Of a stretch of 64,000 bases of DNA, positions 62,617 to 64,000 are shown one piece after another. Source of the stretch: Pseudomonas sp. TH41 (GTDB lineage: Bacteria > Pseudomonadota > Gammaproteobacteria > Pseudomonadales > Pseudomonadaceae); assembly GCF_016650695.1 (NCBI RefSeq), contig NZ_JAEKFH010000007.1, positions 186,001 through 250,000 of the forward strand, given 5' to 3'. A program made the translations under genes and the position numbers. Numbering within the stretch: position 1 is the first letter of the stretch; each line of letters begins with the position of its first letter. The notes below the pieces were generated by a model that worked only from the letters and a program-made list of their open reading frames with translations, was not told the DNA's origin and searched no databases.

Positions 62617-62704
62617 GTGGGAGCGGGCTTGCTCGCGAATGCGGTGTGTCAGTCACCATTAAAGTCGACTGACATACCGCATTCGCGAGCAAGCCCGCTC
62701 CCAC
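62617..62704. repeat. REPIN, class A (GTGGGAGCGGGCTTGCTCGC variant)
   Basis: GTGGGAGCGGGCTTGCTCGC and GAGCAAGCCCGCTCCCAC, with an inner dyad GCGGTGTGTCAGTC / GACTGACATACCGC that makes the whole element one long hairpin. Confidence 0.9.
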
Positions 62705-62740
62705 ATTGGTTTAGCGGTGTTGAGGGTAAATCACAGACAC

Positions 62741-62782
62741 AAAAAAGCCGTGCCCGGATCACTCCGGAGCACGGCTTTTTTT
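62741..62782. terminator. Bidirectional terminator between rlmF and hupN
   Basis: AAAAAAGCCGTGC and GCACGGCTTTTTTT form a long stem with a smaller CCGG/CCGG hairpin inside. A/T tails on both sides suit the convergent rlmF and hupN genes. Confidence 0.92.
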
Positions 62783-62790
62783 ACTGCGTC

Positions 62791-63072
62791 TTACTTGTTA
62801 ACAGCGTCGGTCAGGCCTTTGGCCACAACCAGCTTGATAACTTTCTTGGCAGCGATTTCGATGGCAGCGCCAGTCGAAGGGTTGCGGCCGGTACGGGCAG
62901 GACGCTCAGTCACTTTCAGTTTGCCGATACCTGGCAGAGTGATTTCGCCGCCGTTTTCCAGCTGATCGGCAACGATTTGGCCCAGTTGGTCCAGAGCGTT
63001 ACGCGCGGTGGTTTTTGGCGCGTCGATAGCTTCAGCGATGTCAGCGATCAGTTGGTCTTTAGTAAGAGCCAT
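62791..63072 (-). CDS. hupN: HU-family DNA-binding protein HupN
   Basis: 93 residues: helical body MALTKDQLIADIAEAIDAPK, beta arm with PGIGKLKVTERPARTGRNPS, end KLVVAKGLTDAVNK. It bends DNA as a nucleoid architectural protein. The sequence matches the third HU form (HupN) of pseudomonads rather than HupA/HupB. The ATG at 63072 follows GGAAGGAAC. It sits beside another nucleoid gene (yejK). Confidence 0.93.
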   Translation of the reverse strand: MALTKDQLIADIAEAIDAPKTTARNALDQLGQIVADQLENGGEITLPGIGKLKVTERPARTGRNPSTGAAIEIAAKKVIKLVVAKGLTDAVNK

Positions 63073-63466
63073 GTAGTGTTCCTTCCCTATCAAATTCATA
63101 TGGTTTGCAGTGTGCAGTGTCAGCCATCGAGCCCGATCATCTGGATCCGGCACCCTCGGCCAATAACAACGGGATCGGGGTTATAGATACCGAAATCTGG
63201 GTTTGGTTCGACCTGACAAATGCTGAATGCACGCTTAACGCAGTGACTTCGCGTAAGACCGGGCAAAACTAGCACAGAGACGGGGAAATATCCGCCTCTA
63301 GCTACCCATTTGGTCAGCTTTATTGCTCTAAATCGGGAAAAAACTGCATAAGCACCGGTGGTCGGGGGTGAATTGCCCTTCGCACCGCGCCAAAACCAAT
63401 GATTGCGGTACACTTGGCACTTTTTGAGGGAGCACGCCCTCCTCTCTTCAATCAGCCGAGAAGCCC
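63073..63466. other. Divergent intergenic region between hupN and yejK
   Basis: 394 bases without a gene, holding the promoters of both neighbours. A -10-like TACACT is at 63409-63414, about 50 bases before the yejK start, without a clear -35. No REP element or other repeat is seen here, which is unusual for a gap of this size in this window. Confidence 0.5.
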
Positions 63467-64000
63467 ATGCCGATCCGCCATTGCATCGTCCACCTGATCG
63501 ACAAAAAACCCGACGGCACGCCCGCAGTTCTTCACGCCCGCGACTCCGAACTGGCCGAGTCGAGCGCCATCGAGAACATGCTTGCCGACCTCAACGAAAG
63601 TTATAACGCCAAACAAGGCAAGGCCTGGGGTTTCTTCCATGCCGAGTCCGGGGCGCACCCGTTCAGTGGCTGGCTGAAGGAGTATTTCGACGGCGGCAAG
63701 GATTTCACGGCATTTAGCCGAGTGGCGGTGGAACATCTGCAAAAGCTGATGGAGGAGTCGAATCTCTCGGTGGGCGGCCACGTGCTGTTCGCGCATTACC
63801 AGCAAGGCATGACCGATTACCTGGCGATCGCCCTGCTGCACCACAGCGAAGGCGTTGCGGTGACCGAGCAACTGGACGTGACACCGTCGCGACACCTGGA
63901 CTTGGGTCAGTTGCACCTGGCGGCACGGATCAACGTCTCCGAGTGGCAGAACAACAAACAGTCCAAGCAGTACATTTCGTTCATCAAAGGCAAGAACGGG
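63467..64000 (+). CDS. yejK: Nucleoid-associated protein YejK/NdpA, N-terminal part (runs off the window)
   Basis: The first 178 codons are visible: MPIRHCIVHLIDKKPDGTPA, then NAKQGKAWGFFHAESGAHPF and GHVLFAHYQQGMTDYLAIAL. This is the NdpA family of nucleoid-associated proteins (about 335 residues in full). Start chosen at the ATG at 63467, which gives the family N-terminus; a plausible GAG-containing ribosome site precedes it. Confidence 0.92.
   Translation, partial: MPIRHCIVHLIDKKPDGTPAVLHARDSELAESSAIENMLADLNESYNAKQGKAWGFFHAESGAHPFSGWLKEYFDGGKDFTAFSRVAVEHLQKLMEESNLSVGGHVLFAHYQQGMTDYLAIALLHHSEGVAVTEQLDVTPSRHLDLGQLHLAARINVSEWQNNKQSKQYISFIKGKNG

Overview
The window is a stretch of the core chromosome of a fluorescent-group Pseudomonas. 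It is GC-rich, and its proteins (MvaT, SadC, PobA/PobR, KgtP, HupN, LptF/LptG and others) are of Pseudomonas type. Every intergenic gap of moderate size is seeded with the short REP/REPIN palindromes typical of the P. fluorescens group. I see no rRNA, tRNA, CRISPR array, insertion sequence, prophage or plasmid gene.

Layout. 1-9.6 kb: the start of purU, mvaT, sbcB, a PilZ protein, a lipoprotein, pykA, a ferredoxin-type reductase overlapping the diguanylate cyclase sadC, and class I fumarase. 9.8-14.6 kb: a two-component sensor/sigma-54 regulator pair and a dicarboxylate (alpha-ketoglutarate) permease, with a sigma-54 promoter and two matching upstream dyads. 14.9-18.8 kb: small and poorly characterised genes, including a four-repeat membrane protein, a flavin reductase-like protein, an ABM-domain protein and an AraC regulator. 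18.9-27.3 kb: an operon of a guanidino-oxoacid decarboxylase (AruI type), an aldehyde dehydrogenase and a complete polyamine-type ABC importer, with a divergent LysR regulator. 27.4-34.5 kb: an NAD(P)-binding reductase, an exported MBL-fold protein, a LysR regulator, the pobR/pobA pair and a DHA2 drug-efflux type MFS. 34.5-39.7 kb: a truncated Cache-domain gene remnant, a coiled-coil membrane protein, an epimerase, argP with an ACT protein and argO, and sodB. 39.9-45.8 kb: a NIF3-like protein, purL and mltF. 45.6-51.9 kb: the lepA-lepB-rnc-era-recO-pdxJ operon, on the minus strand. 52-64 kb: lptG-lptF, a 1.3-kb tandem REPIN array, pepA-holC-(hypothetical)-valS, rlmF, hupN and the start of yejK.

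The most unusual structure is the array at 54403-55672: eleven head-to-tail copies of a 117/118-bp unit, each a complete REPIN (two inverted REPs) plus a conserved spacer, filling the gap between the divergent essential gene lptF and pepA. REP sequence also marks two places where genes look damaged. pdxJ has lost its normal stop codon and reads about 79 codons antisense into mltF, through a 15-bp REP-like scar. A Cache-domain gene survives only as its last 61 codons, abutting a REPIN. From memory of gene order in other pseudomonads, the lepA-pdxJ block has also been moved next to mltF and lptG, so REP-associated rearrangement is a coherent theme here.
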